Source: Microbacterium sp. JZ31 (GTDB lineage: Bacteria > Actinomycetota > Actinomycetes > Actinomycetales > Microbacteriaceae). Taken from it: a stretch of 64,000 bases of DNA. The stretch covers positions 496,001-560,000 of the forward strand of contig NZ_CP017661.1 in NCBI RefSeq assembly GCF_016805985.1. Direction: 5' to 3'. Position numbers and translations under genes: made by a program. The notes below the pieces were generated by a model. It did not search any database. It was not told the DNA's origin and was given only the letters and a program-made list of their open reading frames with translations. Below, in pieces: positions 15,348-24,068 of this stretch; within the stretch, counting starts at the first letter, position 1; each line of letters starts with the position of its first letter.

Positions 15348-15803
15348 ATGCCGGAACGATCGATGCTCGGATGGGCGCTCACCGCGCTGCTGCGCGAGTG
15401 GACGCACCGCGTCAGCGCCGTCGCGGCGGACGTGCCGCACGGCGGGCGCGGCTACCAGGTGCTCGCGATGAGCCTCGAGCACGAGCCGCCGACGCAGGCG
15501 GCGCTCGCCGCCCGGCTCGGCATCGACCGCACCGTCATGACCTACGTGCTCGACGACCTCGAGGTGGCGGGGCTCATCGAGCGCCGGCAGGATGCCGCCG
15601 ACCGGCGCGCGCGCCGCATCGTCGTGACCGAGGCCGGCCGGCGGGTCGCGGCAGACCTCGACGCGCGCGTGCGCGAGGCCGAGGCCGAGCTGCTCGGCGG
15701 CCTTGAACCCGAGCAGCGCGATCTGCTGTGCGGGCTGCTCGAGCATGCCGCGTCCGACGCGGCGCCGGGCGACGACCGCTGCGCGGTCACGGCGCGCGGC
15801 TGA
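15348..15803 (+). CDS. MarR family transcriptional regulator
   Basis: 151 residues with a central winged helix-turn-helix: TQAALAARLGIDRTVMTYVL (recognition helix), DDLEVAGLIERRQDAADRRA (wing with the DRRARR signature), and flanking dimerisation helices. The N-terminal helix carries the MarR-like LTALLREWTHRV. The ATG at 15348 follows GATGGGGG. It diverges from the LLM-FAD fusion gene, 78 bp away, and is probably its regulator. The last 15 residues are unordered. Confidence 0.88.
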   Translation: MPERSMLGWALTALLREWTHRVSAVAADVPHGGRGYQVLAMSLEHEPPTQAALAARLGIDRTVMTYVLDDLEVAGLIERRQDAADRRARRIVVTEAGRRVAADLDARVREAEAELLGGLEPEQRDLLCGLLEHAASDAAPGDDRCAVTARG

Positions 15804-15877
15804 CCGGCGCGCGGCTGACGACGGGTCGATCCGCAAGCCCCCCGCCCACGCGCCCGGCCCTCGCTAGGCTCGGACAC

Positions 15878-16726
15878 ATGGCCGACATCGACATCCCCGC
15901 GATCACCCTCAACGACGGCACGCCGTTCGCCGAGCTGGGTCTCGGCACCTACAAGCTCACCGGCGAAGAGGGCATCGCCGCGATCGAGGCGGGCATCCGC
16001 ACCGGATACCGCGTGCTCGACACGGCCGTGAACTACGGCAACGAGCGCGAGGTCGGCGAGGCCGTGCGCCGCGCGACCGAGGGCGGCGTCGACCGCGAGG
16101 AGATCATCGTCACGACGAAGATCCCGGGCCGTCACCACGGCTACGACGAGGCCATCGCGAGCGGCCGCGAATCGAGCGCGACGCTCGGGCTCGGGCGCAT
16201 CGACCTGCTCCTGATCCACTGGCCGAACCCGAGCGTGGACAAGTACGTCGACACCTTCCGCGGCATGATCGCCCTGCGCGACGAGGGGCTCGTGCGATCC
16301 GTGGGCGTGTCGAACTTCACCCGGCCGATGCTCGAGCGCCTGATCGACGAGACCGGCGTCGTGCCGTCGGTAAACCAGATCGAGCTGCACCCCTACTTCC
16401 CCCAGGCCGAGATGCGGGCGTTCCACGCCGAGCACGGCATCCGCACCGAGAGCTGGAGCCCGCTCGCGCGGCGCAGTGAGCTGCTGACCGAGCCGCTGAT
16501 CCGCGACCTCGCGGCGGCGTATCAGGTGAGCCCGACGCAGGTCGTGCTGCGCTGGCACGTTCAGCTCGGCGCGACGGCGATCCCGAAGTCCGCGGATCCG
16601 GATCGCCAGCGCGAGAACGCCGACGTGTTCGGGTTCATGCTGGACGACGACCACGTCGAGGCCATCTCGGCGCTCGAGCGGGGCCGGCTGTTCGACGCCG
16701 ACCCTGACACGCACGAGGAGTTCTAG
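15878..16726 (+). CDS. Aldo/keto reductase
   Basis: 282 residues, a complete AKR barrel. The catalytic tetrad is visible: Asp48 (RVLDTAVNYG), Tyr53, Lys81 (TTKIPG) and His114 (LLIHWPNP). The C-terminal NADPH-binding signature AIPKSADPDRQRENADVFGF is also present. It resembles 2,5-diketo-gluconate-reductase-type AKRs of actinobacteria. Physiological substrate not predictable. The start ATG at 15878 has no strong ribosome site; it follows marR by 74 bp. Confidence 0.92.
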   Translation: MADIDIPAITLNDGTPFAELGLGTYKLTGEEGIAAIEAGIRTGYRVLDTAVNYGNEREVGEAVRRATEGGVDREEIIVTTKIPGRHHGYDEAIASGRESSATLGLGRIDLLLIHWPNPSVDKYVDTFRGMIALRDEGLVRSVGVSNFTRPMLERLIDETGVVPSVNQIELHPYFPQAEMRAFHAEHGIRTESWSPLARRSELLTEPLIRDLAAAYQVSPTQVVLRWHVQLGATAIPKSADPDRQRENADVFGFMLDDDHVEAISALERGRLFDADPDTHEEF

Positions 16727-16729
16727 GCG

Positions 16730-17200
16730 TCAGACCTCGTCGAGGTCTTCCTCGTCGAGGTCCTCGTCGTCCTCGTCCTCATCGAAGTCGTCGTCCTCGT
16801 CGAGGATCGAGATCATCCACTTCACGCCGAAGCGGTCGACGCACATCCCGAACAGGCCGCCCCAGTCCGGCTCCGACAGCGGCAGGGTGATGGTGCCGCC
16901 CTCCGAGAGGGCCTCCCACCACTCGCTGAGGTCCTCCTCCTCGTCGCCGCTGATCGACACAGCGTGCCCGCCGGCGCCGTCGTAGGGAACGCCCGACGGC
17001 GTGTCGCTTGCCATCAGCACCATGCCGTCCGGCGTCTCGAGCACGGCATGCAGCACGAGGTCGGCGTCGCCGGGATCGTGGTCGACGTCGCTCTCGCCGA
17101 ACGTCTCGATCTCGAGCTCGCCACCGAACACGGAGTGATAGAACTCCATCGCCTCGCGGGCGGTGTCGCGGAAGGTCAGGTAGGGGTTGAGCACGGGCAC
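16730..17200 (-). CDS. VOC (glyoxalase/PhnB-like) protein with acidic tail
   Basis: 156 residues from GTG 17200, chosen because CAGGAG lies seven bases upstream; longer in-frame starts lack support. The PhnB-like VOC fold begins VLNPYLTFRDTAREAMEFY and includes GGELEIETF, VLHAVLETPDG, GTITLPLSEPDWG and FGMCVDRFGVKWM. The last 23 residues are almost all Asp/Glu, from a GAC/GAG/GAT codon repeat, and look like an appended disordered tail. Enzymatic role unknown. It converges with the AKR gene, three bases apart. Confidence 0.82.
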   Translation of the reverse strand: MPVLNPYLTFRDTAREAMEFYHSVFGGELEIETFGESDVDHDPGDADLVLHAVLETPDGMVLMASDTPSGVPYDGAGGHAVSISGDEEEDLSEWWEALSEGGTITLPLSEPDWGGLFGMCVDRFGVKWMISILDEDDDFDEDEDDEDLDEEDLDEV

Positions 17201-17293
17201 TGCGGACTCCTGACTGCACGGTCGGCGGGTGACGGCCTCAGTCTTCCCGTCGCGCCGTGCGCAGGGCAAGGCCCTCACGCCACCACGTCGACC

Positions 17294-18796
17294 TCAGCGG
17301 CGTGCGGCGCCGACGGACTCGCTCTCGGACTTCCCCAGCCGGCTGTGCCGCCGCGAGTACAGGAAGTAGACGACGACGCCGATCGCGAGCCAGACCAGGA
17401 ACCGGATCCACGTGTCGAGCGTGAGGTTCAGCATCAGGTAGAAGCAGATCACGGCCGAAAGGATCGGCAGCACGGGCACCCACGGCACGCGGAAGGCGCG
17501 CGGCAGGTCGGGCCGCGTGCGGCGCAGCACGATCACGCCGATCGAGACGAGGACGAACGCCGCGAGCGTTCCGATGTTCACCAGCTCGGCGAGCGTCGAC
17601 AGCGGCACGAACGCGGCGAGGATCGCCACGACGACGCCGGTGATGATCGTGATCCGGTACGGCGTGCGGAACCGCGGGTGCGTCTTGGAGAGCCCCACGG
17701 GCAGCAGGCCGTCGCGCGACATCGCGAACGCGACGCGCGTCTGACCCATCAGCAGGATCATCGACACGACGATCAGTCCGATGCACGCGCCGATCGCGAT
17801 CAGGTTGCCCATGACCGGCAGACCGACCGCGTCGAACGCGGTGGCGAGCGGCGCGCCGTCCTCGGGGTCGATGTCGCGGTAGTTCTGCATGCCGGTGATG
17901 ACGAGCGAGACCGCCATGTACAGCACGGTCACGATCGCGAGCGCGCCGATGATGCCGCGCGGCAGGTCGCGCTGCGGGTTGCGGGTCTCCTCGGCCGTGG
18001 TGGCGACGACGTCGAAGCCGATGAACGCGAAGAACACCATCGCGGCGGCGGCGAACACGCCGCCGATGCCGAACACGCTCGGCTCGAGGCCGAAGATGCC
18101 CTGCACGATCGGCAGATGGAACACGTCGGCCCCGCCGTCACCCGACGGCGCCTCGGCCGGCGGCACGAACGGCACCCAGTTCGCGACCTTCACGAAGAAC
18201 GCGCCGACCACGACGACCGCGAGCACGACGAGCACCTTGAGGCCCGTGATGATCTGGTTCAGGCGGCTCGACAGCTTGATCCCGCCGATGGTCACCGCCG
18301 TCAGGCCCAGGATGAGCAGGCCCGCCGGGAGGTTGATGAAGCCGTTCTCGACCGTCGCGATGGCGGCCGGGATCTCGAACCACGTGCCCTCCAGCACGAC
18401 GGCGAGGTACTGGCTGAAGGACGTCGCGAGCGCGGCCGCGCCGACCGTGAACTCGAGGATCAGGTCCCAGCCGATGATCCATGCGAGCAGCTCGCCGAGC
18501 GTCGCGTACGTGAAGGTGTACGCGCTGCCCGCGACCGGCACGGTGGAGGCGAACTCGGCGTAGCAGAGCGCGGCGAGCGCGCAGGCGGCGCCCGCGATCA
18601 GGAACGACAGCGCGATGGCGGGGCCGGCGTTCGTCGCGGCCGCGTGACCGGTCAGCACGAAGATCCCCGCGCCGACGCACACGCCGATGCCGAACAGGAT
18701 CAGGTCGAAGACGCCGAGGTTCTTCTTGAGCTCGTGCTCGGGTTCCTTCGTGTCGGCGATGCTCTGCTCGATCGACTTCGTGCGGAACAGGCTCAT
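17294..18796 (-). CDS. Amino acid permease, APC superfamily (cationic amino acid transporter type)
   Basis: 500 residues from ATG 18796, with GAAGGA upstream. It starts with the CAT-type N terminus (KSIEQSIADTKEPEHELKKN) and the first helix FGIGVCVGAGIFVLTGHAA, the APC substrate-binding loop. About 12-13 membrane helices follow, with GFDVVATTAEETRNPQRDLP in the conserved loop and FAMSRDGLLP after helix 8. A proton-coupled amino-acid uptake role is expected, specificity unknown. It is 14 bp downstream of the epimerase gene, so co-transcription is likely. Confidence 0.92.
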   Translation of the reverse strand: MSLFRTKSIEQSIADTKEPEHELKKNLGVFDLILFGIGVCVGAGIFVLTGHAAATNAGPAIALSFLIAGAACALAALCYAEFASTVPVAGSAYTFTYATLGELLAWIIGWDLILEFTVGAAALATSFSQYLAVVLEGTWFEIPAAIATVENGFINLPAGLLILGLTAVTIGGIKLSSRLNQIITGLKVLVVLAVVVVGAFFVKVANWVPFVPPAEAPSGDGGADVFHLPIVQGIFGLEPSVFGIGGVFAAAAMVFFAFIGFDVVATTAEETRNPQRDLPRGIIGALAIVTVLYMAVSLVITGMQNYRDIDPEDGAPLATAFDAVGLPVMGNLIAIGACIGLIVVSMILLMGQTRVAFAMSRDGLLPVGLSKTHPRFRTPYRITIITGVVVAILAAFVPLSTLAELVNIGTLAAFVLVSIGVIVLRRTRPDLPRAFRVPWVPVLPILSAVICFYLMLNLTLDTWIRFLVWLAIGVVVYFLYSRRHSRLGKSESESVGAARR

Positions 18797-18810
18797 GGGT
18801 CGTCCTTCTC

Positions 18811-19668
18811 TCAGCGTCCGTCGCGCCAGCTGTGGGTCGGGTTGTAGCCGAGCAGGCGCCGGGCCTTGTCGATCGACAGCAGCGTGGTGTGCTCGCCGAT
18901 CCCGTCCCGCCCGCCCTCGGCCCGGATCGGGACGTCGGGGAAGACCTCGGCGAGCAGCTCGGCGTTGGGGCGGGTGGTCACCGTGTCGGCCGCGGCGATG
19001 ATGAACCGGTCGAAGCCGACGGGCGCGACCTCGAGCGCGCGCTCGACCGCGTGGGCGCCGTCCCGCGCGTCGATGTATCCCCAGAGGTTCCACTTGCGCT
19101 CGCGCGCATCGGCGTCGTACGGGAACGCGGCGTAGTCCTCGGGCCACATCACGTTCGAGAAGCGCAGGGCCGTGATCGACAGCGTCGGGTTCCAGCGCAC
19201 GAGCTCGATCGCCAGCTGCTCCTCGAGGTGCTTCACGAGCGAGTAGACCGACTCGGGGCGGGCCGGGTACTCCTCGTCGACGGGCACGTACGGCGGCGGG
19301 ACGTCGAAGGGGAGTCCCAGCACGGTCTCGCTCGACGCGTAGACGATCCGGTCGATTCCGAGCCGCGTGGCGGCCCAGAACACGTTGAAGGTGGTCGCCA
19401 TGTTGTTGTGGAACGTGGCGACATCCGGCGCGAGACCGGGAGCAGGGATCGCGGCGAGGTGCACGAGGGCATCGAGGCCGTCGTGCGTGTCGCCCACTGC
19501 GGTGAGGGCGTCGACGACCTGCCCGTAGTCGGTCAGGTCCACGCGGACGAAGTCCGGAGCGCGCTCGCCGACGCGGTCCATGCCGATGACGTGGTGACCG
19601 GCCGCGCGCAGCTCGCGCGCGACGACCGATCCGAGCTTGCCGGACGATCCGGTGACAGCGATGCGCAT
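18811..19668 (-). CDS. NAD-dependent epimerase/dehydratase (extended SDR)
   Basis: 285 residues. The Rossmann motif TGSSGKLG is at 6-13, and the active site has Ser112/113 and Tyr142-x3-Lys146 (YSLVK). A substrate-binding C-terminal part contains ALRFSNVMWPEDY and a WNLWGYIDARDGA segment typical of uronate dehydrogenase- or nucleoside-sugar-like SDRs. Uronate dehydrogenase similarity is a guess from the WGYIDARD pattern. First gene of a probable two-gene unit with the permease. Confidence 0.85.
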   Translation of the reverse strand: MRIAVTGSSGKLGSVVARELRAAGHHVIGMDRVGERAPDFVRVDLTDYGQVVDALTAVGDTHDGLDALVHLAAIPAPGLAPDVATFHNNMATTFNVFWAATRLGIDRIVYASSETVLGLPFDVPPPYVPVDEEYPARPESVYSLVKHLEEQLAIELVRWNPTLSITALRFSNVMWPEDYAAFPYDADARERKWNLWGYIDARDGAHAVERALEVAPVGFDRFIIAAADTVTTRPNAELLAEVFPDVPIRAEGGRDGIGEHTTLLSIDKARRLLGYNPTHSWRDGR

Positions 19669-19713
19669 CCCTCTAGCCTTACACGGACCGGTCGGGCAGC
19701 CGAGTCGGGGCGG

Positions 19714-19992
19714 TCAGCGCTTGACGCCGCCGACGAAGTACGCGAGCGGTCCGATCCAGTTGACCAGGATGATCGGCACCCACACGGGCTTGGTCAGCCG
19801 GACCTGCTTCGCGGGCCGCGCCCACAAGTCCGAGAAGGCCGCGAGCGCGAGCCCGATCTGCACGAGGCCGACGAGCGAGAGTGCGGCCTTCCCGGCGAGG
19901 CCGACGGTCTTCCCGGTGGCCTTGGCGGTCGCGGCCGTGGCCGCCGCGGCCTTGACGGTGGCGTAGTTCTTGACGGAGTTCTTCGTGGTCAT
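19714..19992 (-). CDS. PLDc_N domain small membrane protein
   Basis: 92 residues. An Ala/Lys/Thr-rich N terminus is followed by two membrane segments (LSLVGLVQIGLALAAF and VWVPIILVNWIGPLAYFVGG). The second part matches the phospholipase-D-nuclease N-terminal (PLDc_N) module, which is often found alone in actinobacteria. Function unknown. Stands alone between the epimerase and the siderophore-interacting gene, both on the same strand. Confidence 0.72.
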   Translation of the reverse strand: MTTKNSVKNYATVKAAAATAATAKATGKTVGLAGKAALSLVGLVQIGLALAAFSDLWARPAKQVRLTKPVWVPIILVNWIGPLAYFVGGVKR

Positions 19993-20045
19993 GCGGCCAT
20001 TGTGCTTCGGCCGGAGCGCGCTGTCAGGGCCTTGACGGCGAGGCG

Positions 20046-20855
20046 TCAGCGCGCGCCGGGGCCGTGGGGCGCGTGGTACTCCGACTCACCGCGCTTCCAG
20101 TAGCCCTTCACGACGACGCGCTCGGCCTCGATGCCCCAGCGGTCGACGAGCAGCGCGCGGCCGGTCTTGACGATGCCCTGCTCGGCGGCGATGTAGCCGA
20201 AGACGTCGTCCGCCGGCCGATCCTGCGCGGTCAGCGCGTCGAGGCGCGCCGCGAGCGCCGAGCCCGCCGGAGCGTCGCCGCGGTGGACGTACTCGACCGC
20301 GGGGGCGTCGATCGGCACCTCGTGCGCGGCGTCGGCGACCTCGATGAGGATCGTGGCGGGCGCGCCGTCCGCGATCGCGGCGGCATAGCGGCGGATCTGC
20401 GGGATCGCGGTCTCGTCGCCCGCGAGCAGCCACGCGGCCGGGGCGCCCTCGATCCGCAGCGAGCCGCGCGGGCCGCCCACGCCGATCGCAGAGCCCAGAG
20501 GTGCGGTCGCCGCCCACACTCCCGCCACGCCCTCGTCGCCGTGGATCGCGAACTCGAGGTCGAGCCATCCGGTCTCGCCGTCGTCGCCCCAGTACAGGGG
20601 CGTGAACTCCCGGCTGGGCGCCGCGCGCATCTCCTCGACCGTCGTCGGGGCGGGCGCGCCGGGCTCGGGGAGGAAGATCCGGATGTGGTCGTCGTGGCCG
20701 CGCGAGCCGAATCCGACGAGGTCGGCGCCCTCGACGCGGACACGCACATACGCCGGGGTGATCCACTCGCGGGACGTGAGCGTCGCGAAGCGGAACTTCA
20801 GTTCGAGGGGCTCCCGCTCGAGGGTGAATGCCGGGATCGCGGTCGCATGGGTCAT
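20046..20855 (-). CDS. Siderophore-interacting protein (FAD-dependent ferric-siderophore reductase)
   Basis: 269 residues. The N-terminal FAD-binding barrel has RVRVEGADLVGFG, DDHIRIFLPEPG and the ending FAIHGDEGVAGVWAATAPLG, followed by GVGGPRGS. The C-terminal SIP domain starts WLLAGDETAIPQIRRYAAAI and ends with WGIEAERVVVKGYWKRGESE, as in ViuB/YqjH-type reductases. It releases iron from imported ferric siderophores in the cytosol. It diverges from the iron ABC transporter, with two DtxR/IdeR boxes between, so it is iron-repressed. Confidence 0.93.
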   Translation of the reverse strand: MTHATAIPAFTLEREPLELKFRFATLTSREWITPAYVRVRVEGADLVGFGSRGHDDHIRIFLPEPGAPAPTTVEEMRAAPSREFTPLYWGDDGETGWLDLEFAIHGDEGVAGVWAATAPLGSAIGVGGPRGSLRIEGAPAAWLLAGDETAIPQIRRYAAAIADGAPATILIEVADAAHEVPIDAPAVEYVHRGDAPAGSALAARLDALTAQDRPADDVFGYIAAEQGIVKTGRALLVDRWGIEAERVVVKGYWKRGESEYHAPHGPGAR

Positions 20856-20860
20856 GGAAG

Positions 20861-20875
20861 TTAGGTTAACCTACC
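20861..20875. promoter_or_regulatory. DtxR/IdeR iron box 1
   Basis: TTAGGTTAACCTACC matches the DtxR/IdeR half-site pattern (TTAGGTTA-x-CTAACC). It lies five bases from the SIP start, where iron-loaded repressor would block transcription. Confidence 0.75.
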
Positions 20876-20885
20876 CAGCGGTGGG

Positions 20886-20904
20886 ATTAGGGTGTCCTAA
20901 CCTC
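20886..20904. promoter_or_regulatory. DtxR/IdeR iron box 2
   Basis: TTAGGGTGTCCTAACCT (20887-20903) is a second imperfect DtxR-type palindrome, 26 bp from the first. It lies about 90 bp upstream of the binding-protein gene and probably serves the ABC operon. Confidence 0.75.
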
Positions 20905-20991
20905 GACGCGACCGCTTGTTGCGGGCGTTCCCGCCGATCCCCTTCACCGAAAGACCGCGGCTGATACCGCGCTCTGGATAGGAGCATGTTC

Positions 20992-22023
20992 ATGTCTGCA
21001 ACCCGATCGATCGCCGCCCTCGGGCTCGTCGCCGCCTCGGCGCTCGCGCTCTCGGCGTGCGCGTCGACGTCCGCCGAGGGCGATGCCGCGGCCGAGGCGC
21101 CCGCCGCCGAGTCCGAGACGATCAGCTACACGTGGGACCGCAACACGGTGACCGAGGAGGGCGCCGATCCGGTCTACGAGGAGACGACCGTCGAGGTGCC
21201 CGTCGACCCGCAGAAGATCGTCGTGTTCGACATGGCCGTGCTCGACACGATCGGCGCGCTCGGTGGCGAGGTCGCCGGGGCGCCGCTCGAGTCGGTGCCC
21301 GACTACCTGGAGGACCACCTCGCGGACGACGCGTTCAACGCGGGCACGCTGTTCGAGGCCGACCTGATCGAGATCGAAGCGCAGCAGCCCGACCTGATCG
21401 TCGTCGGCGGGCGCTCGGCCGCCCTCTGGGAGGACCTGAACGAGATCGCGCCCACGATCGACCTGTCCATGCGCGACGGCTTCCTCGCCACGCTCGAGGC
21501 GAACACCGCGTTCCTGGGCGAGGTGCTCGGCGCGGAGGACGAGGCCGCCGCGGCCCTCGAGGAGCTCACGGCCGGGATCGACGAGGCGAAGGCCGCCGTC
21601 ACCGAGGCGGGCGGTTCCGGCCTCGGCATCATGGTGTCGGGCGGCGAGCTCAGTGCGCTGGCCCCGTCGAAGGGCGACGGCGACACGCGCGGCGCCCGAG
21701 GCGGTCTGATCTACGACGTGTTCGGCGTCGACCCGGTCGTCGAGGACGTCGAGGCCGCCACGCACGGGGAGCCCATCTCGTTCGAGTTCCTCCTCGAGCA
21801 CGACCCCGAGTGGCTGTGGGTCGTCGACCGTGACGCCGCGGTCGCGACCGAGGGCGCGCAGGCCGCCGAGGTCGTCCTGGACAACGAGATCGTGAACCAG
21901 ACCACCGCGGCCGAGGAGGACCACATCCTCTACCTCGACCCGACCGCCTGGTACATCGTGTTCGGCGGGATCGACACGACCCAGCGCATGATCGACGACG
22001 TCCTGCAGATCGCCGGTCGGTGA
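20992..22023 (+). CDS. Iron-siderophore ABC transporter, substrate-binding lipoprotein
   Basis: 343 residues. The lipoprotein signal peptide ends LALSAC (Cys23), so it is anchored on the outer face of the membrane. The body is a two-lobed periplasmic-binding-like fold: DPQKIVVFDMAVLDTIGALG, an IEAQQPDLIVVGGRS segment and a C-terminal WYIVFGGIDTTQRMIDDVL, similar to FatB/YclQ-type binding proteins. I prefer ATG 20992 over 20986 because AGGAG is seven bases before it. First gene of an SBP-permease-permease-ATPase operon under a DtxR box. Confidence 0.93.
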   Translation: MSATRSIAALGLVAASALALSACASTSAEGDAAAEAPAAESETISYTWDRNTVTEEGADPVYEETTVEVPVDPQKIVVFDMAVLDTIGALGGEVAGAPLESVPDYLEDHLADDAFNAGTLFEADLIEIEAQQPDLIVVGGRSAALWEDLNEIAPTIDLSMRDGFLATLEANTAFLGEVLGAEDEAAAALEELTAGIDEAKAAVTEAGGSGLGIMVSGGELSALAPSKGDGDTRGARGGLIYDVFGVDPVVEDVEAATHGEPISFEFLLEHDPEWLWVVDRDAAVATEGAQAAEVVLDNEIVNQTTAAEEDHILYLDPTAWYIVFGGIDTTQRMIDDVLQIAGR

Positions 22024-22060
22024 GTTCCGCCCCCGTGCTGATCGGGATCCTGCCGTCCTC

Positions 22061-23077
22061 GTGACAGCGATCGCGACGTCGACAGGCGTCCCCGTCCAGG
22101 CCCGCCCCCGGCGCGCCTGGGCGGGGGCGCTGATCGGCGTGGCCCTGCTCGTCCTGTCGGTCGCGAGCCTCTTCATCGGGGTCTCGGATGTCTCCCCGCT
22201 CGCGCTCGTGACGGGCGGACCGGACGGGCGCGCCGCGTTCCTGCTGATCGTGAGCCGCATCCCGCGCACGCTCGCGCTGCTGCTGGTCGGGGCGACGCTC
22301 GCGATCGCGGGGCTCATCATGCAGATGCTCGTGCGCAACCGGTTCGTCGAGCCGGGCACGACCGGCGTGAGCGAGTTCGCCACGCTCGGCATGCTCGTCA
22401 CGATGGTGCTGTGGCCCGGCATGGCGCTGCTCGGGAAGATGGGCGTCGCGGCGGGGTTCGCCCTCCTCGGCACGTGGGTGTTCCTGCGGATCATCCGCGC
22501 CGTGCCCGTGCGGCAGCTCGTGCTCGTCCCGCTCGTCGGCATCATGCTGGGCGGCGTCGTGGCCGCGGTCACGACGTTCTTCGCCTACCGGCTCGACCTG
22601 CTGCAGTCGCTCGGGCAGTGGGCGCAGGGCAGCTTCGCGGGCGTGATGCAGGGGCGCTACGAGTTCCTGTGGGTCGCGGGGCTGATGGGCGTGATCGCGT
22701 GGATCGCGGCCGACCGGTTCAGCGTGATCGGCCTCGGCGAGGAGTTCGCCACGAACCTCGGCCTCGACTACCGCCGCGTCGTCGCGATCGGCATGGTGAT
22801 CATCGCGGTCACGACCGCCGCCGTGCTGGTCACGGCCGGCATGATCCCGTTCCTGGGGCTCGTCGTGCCCAACATCGTGAGCCTCATCATCGGCGACAAC
22901 GTGCGTCGCTCGATCCCGTGGGTCGCGGGGCTCGGCGCCGTGTTCGTGGTCGCGTGCGACATCCTCGCGCGCGTGCTCCGCTTCCCGTACGAGATCCCGC
23001 TGTCGGTCATCGTCGGCATCGTCGGGGCGGCCCTGTTCCTGTGGCTGCTGCTGCGAAAGGGGAGCCGTGCTCACTGA
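22061..23077 (+). CDS. Iron ABC transporter permease (FecCD family), subunit 1
   Basis: 338 residues with eight to nine membrane helices. FecCD landmarks are VSRIPRTLALLLVGATLAIA-G-LIMQ, GVSEFATLGM and the coupling region GLGEEFATNLGLDYRRV. The C-terminal GLVVPNIVSLIIG and SVIVGIVGAALFLWLLLRKG are typical. GTG start at 22061, 37 bases after the binding-protein stop. It overlaps the second permease gene by 11 bases and should pair with it to form the channel. Confidence 0.92.
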   Translation: MTAIATSTGVPVQARPRRAWAGALIGVALLVLSVASLFIGVSDVSPLALVTGGPDGRAAFLLIVSRIPRTLALLLVGATLAIAGLIMQMLVRNRFVEPGTTGVSEFATLGMLVTMVLWPGMALLGKMGVAAGFALLGTWVFLRIIRAVPVRQLVLVPLVGIMLGGVVAAVTTFFAYRLDLLQSLGQWAQGSFAGVMQGRYEFLWVAGLMGVIAWIAADRFSVIGLGEEFATNLGLDYRRVVAIGMVIIAVTTAAVLVTAGMIPFLGLVVPNIVSLIIGDNVRRSIPWVAGLGAVFVVACDILARVLRFPYEIPLSVIVGIVGAALFLWLLLRKGSRAH

Positions 23078-24068
23078 ACAGGCGCCCCTCGCCGTCGCGA
23101 CCCCGCCGCGCACCCTGTGGTCCCGCCCCGGCGTGCGGATGGCGGCGCTCGCCGCGGTCGTGCTCGCGCTCGTTGCGCTGTTCCTGTTCACGGACGTGCC
23201 CGGATCGCTGCTGTTCGCGCTGAAGGTGCGCGGACTGAGCGTCACCGCCATGCTCGTCGTCGCGACCGCGGTCGGCGTCTCGACGGTCGTGTTCCACACG
23301 ATCACGCAGAACCGGATCCTGACGCCGTCGATCATGGGCTTCGACGCGTTCTACATGCTGATCTCGACCATCGTGGTCTTCTTCTTCGGCGCGACGTCGT
23401 TCCTGACGCTGGACCCGCTGATCCTGTGGGGCGTGCAGGTGGTCGTCATGGTGGCGTTCAGCGTGCTGCTGTTCACGTGGCTGTTCGGCGGGAAGCGCCG
23501 CTCGATCCACCTGATGCTGCTCGTCGGCATCGTGCTCGGCACGTTCTTCCGGTCCTTCACGGAGTGGATGCAACGGATGCTCGATCCGGTCGCGTTCCAG
23601 GTGCTGAGCGACGCGGGATTCGCCTCGCTCACGCGACCGGATGAGACCCTCCTGCTGCTGACGGCGATCCTGGTCGCGCTCGGCTGCGCCGCCGCGATCC
23701 CGCTGAGCGCGACGCTTGACGTGCTGACCCTGGGCGAGCCGGCCGCGGTCGGGCTCGGCGTGGATCACCGTCGCACGGTGATGATCCTCTTCGGGATCGT
23801 GTCGGTCATGATCGCGGCCTCCACCGCGCTCGTCGGGCCGGTGCTGTTCTTCGGCCTCATCGTCGCGAACCTCGCGTACGCCTACGCCGGATCGTTCCGG
23901 CACGCGTGGACGCTGCCCACCGCCGTGCTGCTCGGCATGGTGTGCCTCGTGGGCGGCCAGCTCGTGATCGAGCGGCTCTTCGCGTTCAGCGCGACGCTGT
24001 CGACGGTCATCGAGTTCGCCGGCGGCCTGTTCTTCCTGTACCTCGTGCTGCGAAAGGGGGCGCGATGA
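23067..24068 (+). CDS. Iron ABC transporter permease (FecCD family), subunit 2
   Basis: 333 residues, also about nine helices. It has the FecCD patterns HTITQNRILTPSIMGFDAFY, GEPAAVGLGVDHRRT (ATPase coupling) and GPVLFFGLIVANLAYAYAG. It starts at GTG 23067 inside the end of the first permease gene, with AAGGGGAG six bases upstream. Its stop overlaps the ATPase start as ATGA. With subunit 1 it forms the heterodimeric importer for ferric siderophore. Confidence 0.92.
   Translation: MLTEQAPLAVATPPRTLWSRPGVRMAALAAVVLALVALFLFTDVPGSLLFALKVRGLSVTAMLVVATAVGVSTVVFHTITQNRILTPSIMGFDAFYMLISTIVVFFFGATSFLTLDPLILWGVQVVVMVAFSVLLFTWLFGGKRRSIHLMLLVGIVLGTFFRSFTEWMQRMLDPVAFQVLSDAGFASLTRPDETLLLLTAILVALGCAAAIPLSATLDVLTLGEPAAVGLGVDHRRTVMILFGIVSVMIAASTALVGPVLFFGLIVANLAYAYAGSFRHAWTLPTAVLLGMVCLVGGQLVIERLFAFSATLSTVIEFAGGLFFLYLVLRKGAR

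Noticed and set aside
20944..23335. Long minus-strand frames opposite the iron ABC operon
   Set aside because: Highly charged His/Asp/Arg-rich translation typical of antisense frames; contradicts the complete operon on the plus strand.
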